NCBI GenBank assembly: GCA_013399855.1
Contig: VXAY01012530.1
Span: forward strand, 6,979,505 to 7,043,504
From: Oxyruncus cristatus
Lineage: Eukaryota; Chordata; Aves; Passeriformes; Cotingidae
Direction of reading: 5' to 3'
Length of the DNA stretch: 64,000 bases
The notes below the pieces were generated by a model that made no database searches, was not told where the DNA came from, and saw nothing but the letters and a program-made list of their open reading frames with translations. A program made the position numbers and the translations under genes. Positions 25,690 through 38,471 of the stretch are shown here, in pieces (position 1 is the first letter of the stretch; every line of letters starts with the position of its first letter).

Positions 25690-25870
25690 ACAACAATAAA
25701 AGAACATTTGATGGGATGATGAGATACTGCAAAGCAATAAAATACATTCCTATTAAACAATGTATATAATTAAGCTGCATAACTTGCTGCCACAGGAGGT
25801 TAATGAAGGAAGAGCATTATGGAATTCTGACAGGAGCACTTAAGCACTTTCTGTTTATATTCAGATTTCT
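25690..25870 (+). mobile_element. Possible ancient CR1/L3-type fragment
   Basis: TAATTAAGCTGCATAACTTG CTGCCACAGGAGGTTAATGA AGG (25,769-25,811) resembles the conserved stretch of ancient amniote CR1/L3 elements that encodes the ELPAxxGG-like end of ORF2. It lies just upstream of a better-supported copy of the same kind but repeats a part that copy also has, so it would be a separate insertion. The match is short. Confidence 0.4.
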
Positions 25871-26159
25871 TGCATGAGAAAATGGACTTACTAAATGGCA
25901 GGACTACTAAATAAATATCCCTTTTTACTGGCCCTGTGGACCTGCAGTGTGTACTTGTGGCTGTGTTTAGCTTACAGTGGTGGACAAGCAAACAGAGCCT
26001 GAGCACCTGTGGAGGTGAATAGAAAGAACTGGAAATAATGTTGTATGAATCATACTTGCAATGCAACTGATAACCTATGGTCAGCTTATATCAGAAAAGA
26101 CACAGGAGCTGCAGAATGGCTTTAGAGATAAACGCAAAGGAACAGAAGCATAGGAAAAA

Positions 26160-26625
26160 CTTTCAAAGATTGGGACTGTTTGCCTAAGAGAGGGAAGAGG
26201 AGATAAATGAAAAATGCACAGGGGAAACAAGCATAATTCTTTCAGTACAAGAGCAAAGAGACAGCCAGTGACAGCAACAAACATGGATCTGATGAAAGAA
26301 AACAATGCTTTACTCAGAAAAATATCATGTATTACTAGTTTGTGGAATTCATTCACAGGAGCAGGTAAAGTGCTCAGGAGAACTGAAAGAAATGCTTAGG
26401 AATATTGCATGTATTCAGTAGGAATCACTCACAAATCAGAAGGAAAAAACTTTATTTAAAAGAATAACACTATAAACCCTTGTTCTTCAGGGAATGAGAC
26501 AGATGAGGTTCTACAGGGAACTGAAAGGTATCTGTGCAGCCTCCTTCTCTGAAGCTGGCCTCGATGTATGACATTAAACTGGGCCAGATGAACCTTTAAT
26601 GCAGCTGCCACAGGCAGGAAATAAA
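26160..26625 (+). mobile_element. Ancient CR1/L3-type LINE 3' end
   Basis: A very old 3' fragment unlike the avian CR1 copies. In order I see GATTGGGACTGTTTGCCTAA GAGAGG (the GLF-SLE-like stretch) at about 26,169, and a CAAGAGCAAAGAGACAGCCA stretch at about 26,250. TGTGGAATTCATTCACAGGA (NSL/ELPAGG-like) follows near 26,340. The 3' untranslated pattern ends in ACTGGGCCAGATGAACCTTT (26,577-26,600), a diverged form of the ACTGGGCTAGATGGACCTTT end found in turtle, crocodile and bird ancestral copies. It probably predates modern birds. No frame is left. Confidence 0.72.
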
Positions 26626-29600
26626 TATCAGGAACATATTTACCTTGGGAAAAGGAAATGGAAACAGAAGAGTAAAAAAAAGAAAAAGCAGACAGAATAC
26701 GAGAATAACAATAAATGATAGAGCACACAGAAAAACAAATAATAAAACTGACAAATTAACCTCAGTGTTATACTGATCAATGTGTCACTGGGCTGCTAAA
26801 ATGAGAGACATGAGGGTGCACGTGGCAGGATCAAATTTTCATGTTGTGATTTGCCGCTTCACAGAAATAAAGGATGAATGGTCACTTTTGGAAAACACTA
26901 AGACATATTCAAGCACCCTTAAAGCCACTTGTAGAAAATGTATATGTACCAAAAAAAAAGTATTTCCACCTTTTGCCCTGGCCCAGCCAGTCCCTCATTT
27001 CAGCCTTATAGTGATTCACTACAGTGTAAGAAAATAGTGTAGTTTTCTCTGTGGGGAAATCTCGCCATTAAGCAGGAAAATTAAAGAAAAAAGCTTCCCC
27101 AGTCAAGTTTTTAAGTGGATAAATTGAGATTCTAAAAAAGGAATCTGAATTCAGAACACTCACAGGGAATAAAAGCATCTCACCATAATTACAAATGAAA
27201 GAAGCAGGTGTCAAGATATAATAAACAAATGGGAGGACAGAGTGAGCCATCTGCTTCATCAAAGAAAAAATTCATACCCAGCGAGACTACAAAACATAAA
27301 CACTAGGTGATAAGAGAAAAGTTTTGGTTTTTCAAGGTCTCAAAGGTAGAAAATGCACTGGGTAGTGTTAGGGTTTGTGCCGGCCAGATAATGACAAGAT
27401 CAATCCAGCCAGAGCTGCTGGCTCTTCCCAACTCATGACCTTCAGATAGAGTATGTTACACTGGGAACAAGAGTCAGACCATAACTGAGTAATCCATGAG
27501 GTCCTCAATCCCAGCAGCCTTTCCCCAGGAGTGTGGGGACTGAGTACCCCTACCAGAGTGCATGGGAACGCTCCTAGAGTGAGGTCTGTTCATGCAATTT
27601 GGGCTGGGAAAGCTAGCAGGAATGGGAAAAGCAGGCCTGGAAACATCTAACAGCAGAATCGTAAAAGAGGAGAGGAGTCATGCTGGGAGAGGAGCCCGGC
27701 TGCTGGCAGATGGGCTGTGTCCAGCCACACCAGTGCAAGGTGGATGGGCGGGGAGGCAGGACACCAACACAGAGGGTGGTCAAGTTGGTGGCTGGTGGAG
27801 GTGACCAGAATGAGAGGACAGACAGCGTGTGTATGTGAGGCTGTACAGGTGAAGATGGGCATAATTTAAGGGGGCACTTTACTTCAGAAAGGAATTTGGA
27901 AAGATTGAGAAATCTGTGTAACAACGTAATAATCGTTAGACTTCTTTGTCTGATGAGTTCATCACCTCACACTGTCTTGGTCAGGCCATGCTTACAGTTA
28001 GGATGTCTGCTCCCCAGCTAATTAGACACTGTCAGCTGTATGTCAGGAGACTGCCCAGTGTATGTTGGGTATTGCTGTGCTATAAACAGTATGAAATCCC
28101 AGAGGTAAATATGGAAAATACCACTAACTGCATTAAAGGGAGAGGATGTCAGGTGTATTAGATTAATTCACTATAACTATACAAAGGATTAGAAAGAAGT
28201 TGGTCAGTGCAGTTCCTCGACAAGTGATTGAATGCAGGGCCAGACAAAGCTAACAGTGCTTATATTTAACCTACTAATGCTTACTTACTAATGCGACATC
28301 GTGTGCACCGCAGGTGACCCCAAGCAGTTTAATCAGAACTTAAGCTCTCTTTTAAGGATAAAAGGGAAAATCCAGCCCTACAGTTGCGGGAAGAGTTCCC
28401 TAAATGTGAACTACTGTAGTTATATCAAAGATCTGCTTAATTCTACTGTCATCTACCAATAAAAAATGCAAAGAAGAAAAATAAAGAACCTACAAAAAAA
28501 TTATCCTCTTGCTTGTTTCTATAATTTTCCTAGATAAATTTCCACACTCTGTCATCACACAGTCACCAGCTGGGCAGACACATGACATTATACTGAGAAG
28601 ATGTTCTATTTGCTGGGGATGTCAAATGACACAGACAGTTCAAACATGCCATAAGGACAAGATCATGAACTCTCTTAATAGTCTTCTGGCAAACAGACCA
28701 TACAAACACTGGGTAAGGAGTTAATACACAGTGATTAACTGGAAGCTGGTTTTCACAACTCCCCATTAAGAACAGTAGACGACATCATAAGTATTTTCTT
28801 CAACTGTGCACCAAAGAGGGTAACAATTTGTCTGGGCATGAGTGAGATTTTTGAATTGTTTTGCATTTCCAAGGCTGCCACATGAAGCTGTAATATATGT
28901 CAAAGTACTTGTATGAGATTTGTATACTTCTGGAATGCAACAGGGAAGATTTCCTACTGCATCCAAAATTAAACTGGCACTTATGTTTAAGTAACTGAAT
29001 CTTGCCCAATATATGGGTTATATATGTGTTATATATGTGATTATTTCTTTATAATTCAGTCCTGCTCACCTCTGAGTGCTCTAATTCTGGAATATCCTTT
29101 TGGAGCAGAAGGTACTTGTTCTCCCAAGGGCAAGCTCACTCTCGTTTCTGTAAAGGTATTACAATATTGATCACTCCTCTGTGCATATGCAATTTGACAC
29201 CATAAAGCTCTTACAGTCAAGGGTCTTTCAAAGGAGTAGAAACATTCTGTATTTTTCCATCCAGGGTATACTTTTTTGTATTTACCAACACTGAAGTTAA
29301 TTCACCATCTTTTTGCTGGTTTCTCTAACTGGTTTAAATCTTAGTCAACTTCCCTTACAATTTTTTTTCACAGTCCCTGATCTACATAGGTAACTTTGTC
29401 TTCAACTTCCTCTTTCTCCCTTTGTCTCTCTCCTTTCCAGATTACAAACAAATACATGAAATAGCAGATGGGTTTGCATGGCATCTAAAATCTGTTGTTA
29501 ATCTTTCCATTCTGGGAGTTGATTTTTCGTTGCACCCACTGGTTGTTGTCAACTGGCCAATATAACTGTTGGATGCGTTATGAAATACAGGAAATCCTGA

Positions 29601-32171
29601 TGTAAAAAAGTCCATCAAAGTAACCTTATCATGCCACAGTATGGATTCTGAACACTTGTATTTCCATTTTGGCAATGCTGGACTTAATGAGCCCTTCTTG
29701 GCACCATTCAATCCCACAGAAAAGATTCAGAAAATCAGGTAGGGAGCAGAGCTGGCTCTGTCTGCATTCAGGTCTCTCCTTGCTTCCCCAGGGCCAGGGA
29801 AGCAGGGGGTGTGGGTTCCCCAGCTACCCCAGCACTGCTGCCGACGCTCTCTGCCTTGTCCCATGGTGGACAGGGCTACAGCATTGGTCCCAGCCCAACC
29901 TTCACCTTCCCCTGCTTTCCTTCTCGAAAAAGGACAGTATAATCTGACCAAATTTGATTCTGCCCTGCCCTCCTTTACCCTTCAGCCAAAATGCAGCTAT
30001 GTGCCACTTTGTGTGACCTGCCTCAAAGCCTGGGATTATGGACAAGAGTTAAAAGATTCTTTTAGTAGTTTCTTTTAATAGTTGTCCCTTTGTTCCCCAG
30101 TTCATTGTGTCCCAGCATGGCTCACCAGGAGGTGCCTGCAGGGACAGCAGGGAGCTTACTGCTGAGATTGAAACAATTCCATTGAGGTCTTCAATTCCAT
30201 TTCCATTCAATCACCACAGTTGACTAATCCAATACCAGAACTTCATATGCATATTTATTATTGCCAAAAGCATTAGACTATTGCCCTGTCTGGCAACTAT
30301 TTGCTTTATTTAGGTTTTATTCACTAGCAGTTGGAAATTTGGCAAGGATCTCACCATGACTGGTTCCAGGGGGCTATTTAAATACAGGAAAGTACTAAGG
30401 AAAATTAGACCTAGATTTTTCTTTGCTAAAATAACCACTTAAGACAGACTCATAAGAAATCATCTGAAGTCAGAGAAGTTTAGGTAAATAATGTAGTTTC
30501 AAAAAAACATATGAATCATCAAGTTAAAAATAATGCTAACTGAAACATTAAATGATTATATTTGTTTCTGTTATTTCAATATGTACATCAAGTTAATTAA
30601 TTCTGCAAGAGGTAATACTTTCACTCATCACTTTAGTATGACTATCAACTTGTAATGAGTTTTTAAATGGTGTCAACTGAATTTGAAAATATGAGTATAT
30701 TACACTGTGACACTGGAACTTTTTGTGTATCCCCTGAATATGGACTGCACTGTTCTCCAAGCGTGGTGCAAGTACGAGGAGGGAGGGAAAAGGTTTGTTT
30801 TGTTTCAATGTCATTTAAATTGCTACATAACCTCACAGAATGGATTTAGAATTGTTCTTTATTGCAAATTTAATGCTGAACATACAATCTTGTACTACAT
30901 TACAAACCAGACCACATGTAGAATCCTGCTCGTGTGTTTGGTTGTTTAATGTTTCACAGGGACTGAGGGACAGAGTAAACACTTCTGCCCTTTCAGACTA
31001 CTGAGAAAAATGTGTACAGTTTCACCAAATACTCAGACATTTTGAATGTCTGATTCAAAACAGTGCACAGAAAGCAAACAAGATAAGAGTAAAATAACAT
31101 TAGAAAACATGAAATAAAAACCTGGCTAGTCTATAAAGAGGTATTACTCACTGAGCAATGTGGTATTAGAAATTTCTTAAAATGGTAACTAATTTAACCT
31201 TCTATCATATCAGAAATTTTAAACAGTAGATAGTACAATTGTGTGAAGAAAAAAGTTGGAGCTTGGTATGCACATACATGTTTATTACAGTCTTAAAATT
31301 CATTGTCTGGAGAAAGCTCCTGTAAGAAATGAGTAACAACATCAGAAAGAAGCCTTTCATCTGTAAATTTAAGGAGTTCCTAGATTAAAAACCTGATGGT
31401 GTTACGAATGTTTACTGTCTGAAATAGTATAGTCACACTGTCACTACGGACAGTTGGCTGAATCCTGCTGACTGCAGCCCCTGCTACATCCATTGAACTC
31501 AGAGGTTTCAAATCAAAGGACAAATTTTACCCAGGATCTTTTAATCACCCACTCTGACAGTGTGGCAAGCGGGCGTTTGTGCTTGCTGTTTTGTCTGTCC
31601 TGCTTTGCTTTGCTTTATGGGTTCAGAAGCCATGTTGATATTACAAAAGGACTGTAAATCTCCTCTTAAAATCTGATTGACATTGCTGGAATGAGGAATT
31701 TATTCTGACTGGTGAGAGGTAATTGGGTGTATTCCAGTAGTTTGCATTCAGATGCAAGGAAAAGAGGAGATTAAGTAGATTAACCTCCATCATCTGGGAG
31801 ATGACATTTCTTGCTGTGTTTGAAGTATTTTGTGAAGGAAAGATGGCACTGATTTTGAAGTTTATATTAATCAAATCTCTTTGATTTTGTTTGATGCAGC
31901 AGCTGCAGTGACACACCCTTGCTCTTTGAAAGCCTTGAACTGCAAGGGCCAGGATTTAGAGGAGACCAGCTACAGCTCAGAAGTGTCAACTTCAGCCTCC
32001 AGGGGGAAGGAAAGCACTTGTCTAATTTCTCCTCTTATCTTCTTAAATTTGTGTTAGGATTGGAAGCAAAGATGGGTGATTATGTCCTGATACAAAGCTC
32101 TGACCAAGATGTGGGTTTCTGCACCAAAACAAACTTGAAAATTAGCAGAAGATAGTTACATGACAAAAATG
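26626..32171. other. Intergenic, no gene recognised
   Basis: Unique AT-rich DNA with GC-richer islets at about 27,400-27,850 and 29,730-29,930. Both islets have short overlapping open frames on both strands that I cannot assign. An ATATATG-type run lies near 29,009-29,042. Nothing else supported. Confidence 0.6.
29009..29042. repeat. Imperfect 11-bp AT-rich tandem repeat
   Basis: ATATATGGGTT, ATATATGTGTT and ATATATGTGAT in tandem: three diverged units. Confidence 0.85.
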
Positions 32172-32292
32172 TTCCCTTTCTTTATTTCCTTTCTTTCTTT
32201 CTTTTTTTCTTTCTTTCTTACTTTCTTTTCTTTCTTTCTCTTTCTTTCTTTCTTTTTCTCTTTCTCTCTCATTCTCTCTTTTTTTCTTTCTT
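32172..32292. repeat. (TTTC)n polypyrimidine tract, about 120 bp
   Basis: Imperfect TTTC/TTTTC/TC microsatellite with only two or three A interruptions. Nearly pure pyrimidine on the plus strand, so it has triplex (H-DNA) potential. Likely length-polymorphic. Confidence 0.97.
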
Positions 32293-34857
32293 ATAATGGC
32301 AAGAAATTGTAGATGCAGTCTCCTGTTAGCAAGGTCTTCCTAACCTGAATTTGCAACATTGAAATTTTATAAGTGAATACACTGACACAAATTTCTTTTG
32401 TCATTTCAGTTCATCACATTGAAGCGGTATTGGGCCAAAATGCTGAAAATATTTTACATGTGTTTCATTTGCTTCAGTCCTGCAGGTACTTTTGGTTGGT
32501 TTTGGTTTTGTGTTTGTGAGTAGTCCTGAGGTAAAGTGAAAGCTCTGAGGATCTGAATTAAAGAGCATCTGTTTGAATGTCACTAAAGGTGAACTATGAC
32601 AATAAAGCAAAACTGGAACATCTTAACACTTCACCAGAAGCAAAGATTTCTCTTTAATCAGGTACGTGAATGATTTTCATTTGTATGAAAAACCCTTTTC
32701 AATAATTGGATTCACTGGAAACAATTTGTGTGTACCCTGTTAAGAGGTACAAGCTGACCTGACTACCAAAGCCTTACCTAGAGAGGCAAGAGGCTGAAGA
32801 CACTTCTCTTCACCCCCACAGCCCCAATCCTGCCTGCTGGGAAGGATGCAGAGTGCCATGGATTTCCCCCCATCATGCCTAAAGGAGTTGCTGGTGGACT
32901 TCAGCCTCTGTCCTTCCCGGCTGGACTGCTGCTTTTGCTTGGAGGAAAAGAAATTTCCGAAAGGGACAAGGCAGGTGGCACATCTTCCCAGCCACACTAA
33001 AGAGTAGTGGTGACTCTCCATGTTTGCTATAACTTGTAGGTTCATGGCTATTATACGAGGACCTCGGGTGTGATCTGAGCAAACTTTGGAATGCAGCCAG
33101 CACCGGAGAGATAACTCTGACTGAATTTCGTGTTTTCATTTTATTTTCTTAAAGAAAATCAAAGCCCATAAAAGGATAAGTTTTGACCTGTTGTTATTTG
33201 CTTTGGCAATGACTAAAAGGGATAAGGCAACTACCTGCTGACAGGCTTTGACTACATTTAATTGCTAAAATTCAGACTGTGAGTGACTTGAAGTGATAGG
33301 CAAGTACTTACTGAAACTATTCAGATCAGTAACTTTTCTGGTGAGAGCAAATCAAGGAGGGCAACCAAACGTTTATTGAAGCTGAACCACTAATGAATCA
33401 ACACTTAACCTATCAAAATATATTTAATCACAATTTTAACTGTTCTATTCCCAAATAATTACTTAGTGTCTTAAAAGGTGTTGAGTTTTTTTCTGTCTCT
33501 TCTGATAAACCTTCACCCCTAGGAAATCTTCTATTTCCACTTATTTCACTCTTCAGCCACAAGTCAATCACAATATGCTGTACAAGACATCAAATATTAA
33601 CTGAAAGGAGCAATATTACTGTAAATGGCTAGAAGGCACTGCTACAACAAATATCGAATTTTATTTAACTAGTATATGACAGTTAAACGCTGGGAGAAAT
33701 CCTGCAAGTTTGGAATTCAAATTCAGCCTTCATAAAGCTGCTCTCTGACTGAAACAATTTCCTGGAAGAGATTCTGGCTACAGACATAGGCGCTGGATCT
33801 ACTTTTGAACTATGGAAAAACAAATGTAAATGTTATTGATTGTTTAATTTCACAAACACACAGGAGTTTAGGTATCATATTTGATCAGTGATTAATAGTC
33901 ATTATCTCAGAATATATCTCAGTCTGTTTTGCGTGGTGTCACGAGGAGTTATTTTTGACAGAAGTATTATTTAACACCATTTTCAAGAAGAATGAGATTG
34001 CCTAAAGCAGAAACACTGCATCAGCCACAGAAAAACACTGCCCAAACTTCTGTGAAATTTACTTGGGAATTAACAATTGCAGCTGGGTCCCAGCTCAGTC
34101 TTCAGTTTTAACAGAACTGCATTGGTTTTCAGACAGAGTAAAAAGAAATAGTTTTTCCTGAAGCCTTGCATCCTTAACTGAGCACTGGCTCCTTTACCTC
34201 CTCTGAAATACTGCCAAAACCTTAATTCTCTCCACTGCTTTCCTTTACACGATTCCTTTCCCTGGCAAATAAGGAAGCAGCAAAGGATTAGTGAAACATC
34301 TTTAGCAACACAAAAGAGCAGGCAGCACTTCCCCTCATAAAAACCAGTCCAGAGGATGATACAGCATCTTTTAGACACATGACAAACTTCTATAGTTGTA
34401 CTTACCTAGGCTGTTACTACTGCATGCTCCAACATTTCAGCATATCTGGGACAAAACAGATGCACTTGCAATGTCCCCAATATCACGTGCAGCCTCCGAG
34501 CAGCCCCTGCAAACCCAGCTCCACTCCACAGCTCTGCCAGATGCAGCATGCTACAAGCAGCATTAAGAGCCCATTTCTAAGTTAAAGGACAAGCAGGAAA
34601 TATGGATGAAAATGGCAGTAAGGACAGAGGTCTGCTAAAATGTGACAGCTTTACTATCTTTCTGTCACTTAAGCTTTTAGCCTATGCTCAAAAGAGAAGG
34701 CAAAAGAAGCAGCAGCAATAAGAAAAATGGTCACAGGAATGACCAGAATCAGATCAGACTGAGCTGAGTAAACATAGGCCATTAAAAAAACAGGCTAAGA
34801 GTTAGATTTAACCTCTCCAAAACCAAAGTGGTACACTGAATACATCCACTTCCCAGA
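32293..34857. other. Intergenic, no gene recognised
   Basis: Unique AT-rich DNA with a slightly GC-richer stretch at 32,750-33,110. No repeat or coding signal I can name. Confidence 0.6.
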
Positions 34858-35450
34858 GAACCATAGAATCATTCAGGTGGGAAAGACTTTTGTGATAAAG
34901 TCCAACTGTTAACCTAACGCTCCATATTCACCACTAAACCATGTACCTAAATGCCACATCTACTTTTTTTACTACCTCTTGTGAATCCCTCCGGGAATGG
35001 TGACTCAACCATCTTCCTGGACAGCCCATTCCAGGGCTGTTTAGCCCTTTCAGTGAAGAAATTTTTCCAAATACCCAATCTAAACCTCCCCTGGAAAAAA
35101 CTGAAGCCATTTTCTCTTGTTCTGTCACTTGGTACTTGGACAAAGAGATCAACCCACACCTCACTACAGTCTCCTTTGGGATAGCTGTAGAGAACTATAA
35201 GGTCTCCTTTGAGTGTCCTTTTCTCCAGGTTGCTCCCAGTTCCCTCAGCTGCTCCTTAACAGACTTGTGCTCCAGACCCTTCACCAACTTTTTTGCCCTT
35301 CTCTGGACACATCCCAACATCTCAATGTGTTTCTTGTAGTGAGGGGCCCAAAAGTGAACACAGGATTCGAGGTGCAGCCTCAGCAGTGCCCAGTACAGAG
35401 GGATGATCGCTGCCCTGGTGGTGCTGCTGGCCACACTATCGCTGATACAC
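34858..35450 (-). mobile_element. CR1 LINE 3'-end fragment, antisense, about 590 bp
   Basis: The plus strand begins GAACCATAGAATCATTCAGG and carries the antisense of the CR1 3' end. The minus strand then gives [18 protein letters not shown] and further upstream LRLHLESCVHFWAPHYKKHI (from about 35,400 down to 35,320), matching the R-x-HLEYCVQFW-P stretch of ORF2. It ends in the antisense of the SSTTRA region near 35,450. It reaches deeper into ORF2 than the other antisense copies. At least two frame changes break it. Confidence 0.94.
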
Positions 35451-36903
35451 AATTTACCTACTTACAATAATGCAGCTTTATACTGGCAAATTATTAAAAG
35501 GCTGTTGTAAGACTACATTATTTACGTATATCTTCCATGTGATATTCATTTAAGATTAGTTTGTCTTGTTTGCTTACTCTATTGTTAATTGTCCTGGTAA
35601 AGTTCTCTCGAAATCAGTCATTTGGAATACTCCACGTTTTCTTTGCTGGAACTCATTCCACAAACTTTTTGATTAGCAGATCATAACGGGGAGCAACAGT
35701 AGGAAGGTATGGAAAGAATAAGGGAGAATTACAGGAGAAGCTGATCATTCTGCCTGAGTGAAGGTGGTCTTGGCACTTTCTATTACAAGATTCTGTTTTC
35801 ACTTGACCTTCCAGGCTAAAATTTTCGTTCAGAAGATCTGCCTCCACTTGACTTACTTAAAAACTTCAGAGAAAACATCTCAGCTATAAGAAAAGACAAA
35901 AGTAAAGGAGAAAACTGATCCAAAAATCTGGATCTACTTCAGGAGTGTCTTTGTAGTTCTGGTTAGAGAACTAGGCATTTGTGAAGGTAGTTATCTCAAT
36001 GTCCAGGCTTTGTTTCTTGTTATTCTGGGAAGGGGCAGATGCGAGGAAAACACTAGAATTGTGTTCTTCAAAGTAAAAACCTGCAGTTCATAATTTGTTA
36101 GAAATAATAGCTAAATTCTGTATTTGCAGTAAAGATTGTCTGGTTTTGTGAATGGGGTGCCCAAGTGCTTTGGGAGGGAGTCAAGGGACAATGGAGCCAG
36201 GCAGGGACAGAGTGCACTGAGTCACATGGTAAGGGGGCTGTACACTGGAGCGAGGAGCTGGATGGGGGCAGAAGTCCTGGGCTGGGGTATGGCCCACAGG
36301 CAGTGGTGGCCCCAACCAGCTCAGCAAGACACCCAGGATAAAGAGCCCTAGAGAGGACTTTGGGAAAGGGACAGGGAGCTTGGCACTGAAGTGGAGGTTC
36401 GGAAGGGTGAAATAGGTCTGAGGCAGGCTGAAGAAAGGAAAGCTCAAGAAAAAGGCTCCAGGGAGCAGCAAGGCACCCTGGGCTGCCATTCCCACTCACA
36501 CAGCTCTGGGAACCCCTGTCACAGTACAATATCTCCAGGACAAGGAAGATCTGAGCCTGCTGCAGCGACCAGTTATTCCGTTACATCCACCAGCAGTGAT
36601 GTGGGCGGTAAATCTACAGGTTTCGACCCCACTGGTGACTTGCAAGAGGAGGGAATTGGGACTGTGGTTAAGACAGTTGAGTGCTGCCTTTCAATTCCAG
36701 CTCTACTTCTGCCGCAGACTTCTTCGAGAGCTCACCAAAAGCCAAGAGTTCACACCCTGCCACCAACTGTAAGTTCCTCTTTTCTGACAAGAACCCGTGC
36801 CCTGGGGCTGGGGAACCCATAGGGGTCCTGACCTCTCCTGCCCTCAGCCAAAGTCAATCCAAGCTGGCCTCTGAACATAAAAATTTCTCTATTTTCTGGA
36901 TTC

Positions 36904-36932
36904 TCTGGGAGTCCAGGTCCTGGACTCCCAGA
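36904..36932. repeat. 29-bp inverted repeat (14-bp arms, 1-base centre)
   Basis: TCTGGGAGTCCAGG, then T, then CCTGGACTCCCAGA: the arms are perfectly complementary. A two-sided hairpin with a single-base loop is unusual in unique DNA. It lies at the right end of a GC-rich islet, and I see no transposon around it. Confidence 0.95.
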
Positions 36933-37542
36933 AAGGTCCCCTTGGTTTCTATAATACTGTTCCTGAGCTGCAGCTCTCCAACACTGAGGTATAAATAATA
37001 ATAACAAAATCACACATTTGTGTGATGGAAAGACAAATCATTTATAAAACACTGACCCTGAAATAGAGTGTCTCAGGAAAGACAGGGACACTGTTTTTTT
37101 ATTCGGATGGCTTTACATTCACTAAATTATGTATGGCAAACAGTGAGTGATGAGTAATTAAAGTACAGCTTAAGTCTTCATTCCCTGAGTGAAAGCTCTT
37201 CTTTCTGCTGGAAAACAGATCAGGTTTTTTAGATTAAAAAAACTGATGTCACTGAACAAGGGCACCAAATCAATGTCCTCTGCAATTTTGCTACTTCTCC
37301 TTCTAACTTTAAATCTTTGCTGAAGAGGGAAGCAGAGTTCTCCTTTTCCAGGAAGGGTTATGCAGCATTATATTTCAGAGCAATTGCATGTAAAACTGAC
37401 AAACAGCTGATATTAGTATACAGTTAATTTTAAAGAGATTACCATTGGTTACGTTCAATAAACACATGCATGAAACCAACATCAGACATATCCAGGATAC
37501 TACTGATAATTATGAAATAAAACTGATCTTCTATTCATAGAC

Positions 37543-37576
37543 TTCTCTCCTCTCCTCTCTTCTCCTCTCCTTTCCA
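37543..37576. repeat. (TCTCC)n polypyrimidine run
   Basis: Pyrimidine-only stretch of TCTCC/TCTCT units. Simple repeat. Confidence 0.9.
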
Positions 37577-38239
37577 CTAGGTATCCACACTAAATTTCAA
37601 GAGTTAAATGTATCATTTCCATTTCCACACTCCACTGCTTAGAGAAGCACCTACAAAGTACAGCAGCACTCACTTAAACACACAAGAATCACAGTCTTTA
37701 TTCTCAAATGGATATGTGTTACACGCTGGAGCATACTGCTAAGATTAAGAAATCCCCTAAAATTTAAAAAAAAATCAGAACCCTGTCAGCAAACAACAAA
37801 TTCAGACTTCTTCGCTGTTTGTGGGACCAGTCCTTGGATTAGCACTGACTCATCCTCAGTTGCTGGAAAAAACAGATGTAGTTCAAAGAAGTCTTTCAAA
37901 GTGGCGGAGGCATTGGCGCCTGGCCAGGCCAGCCTGCAGCCCGCATCAATCAGCCGAGGGGTCTCCAGCACTATCCTCCTATTCCTCCTGCTCTGAGCAG
38001 CACATGGAGTAGGACCCGCCAGGCAGGCGGCCCACAGGAGACAGCTCAGTGTGTCTTCTCAGCCTCCCTGCCCCATCCAAGCCCCCTGTCCTGTCCCTGC
38101 TCTGCTTCTGGTGGCGTGAGGGTTGCGTGCTGAGCGAGGGGCAAAACATGGGGGCAGGGGTTGCCACAAGTTGCTTTTGTGGAATTCCAAAACTTTAGAT
38201 CTTAACAGTGTTCCTTACACCTGGCAGGGTTTAAATCAG

Positions 38240-38279
38240 AAAAAAAAAAAAAAAAAGGAAGGGGAAAAAAAAAAAAAAA
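38240..38279. repeat. A-rich tract: 17 A, GGAAGGGG, 15 A
   Basis: Two long A runs around a purine block, directly after a GC-rich islet (37.86-38.17 kb). It could be a simple repeat or the tail of an old retrocopy. I could not recognise a parent gene upstream, and no AATAAA-type signal lies at a convincing distance. Confidence 0.9.
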
Positions 38280-38441
38280 GGAAAATATAAAGATTTATTC
38301 CATTAATATGTTCTAGTTTTGGGCTGTCCTTGAAAATCAGAGAAACAGTTGCCTATGGATAGTGCACTGGGTTTAACCCCTGAGATCCAGCTTTTGATGC
38401 CCTCTTTGCTAGAGAAGGCCTGGGAGTGTTGACCAGCAGTA

Positions 38442-38471
38442 AGACGACTTACTTACAGCAGTAAGTCATCT
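38442..38471. repeat. Hairpin with 11-bp stem, overlapping a 10-bp direct repeat
   Basis: AGACGACTTAC and GTAAGTCATCT pair over 11 positions with one mismatch around an 8-base loop. The word CAGCAGTAAG occurs at 38,434 and again at 38,456, so the structure probably arose by a small local duplication or templated repair. Confidence 0.8.
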
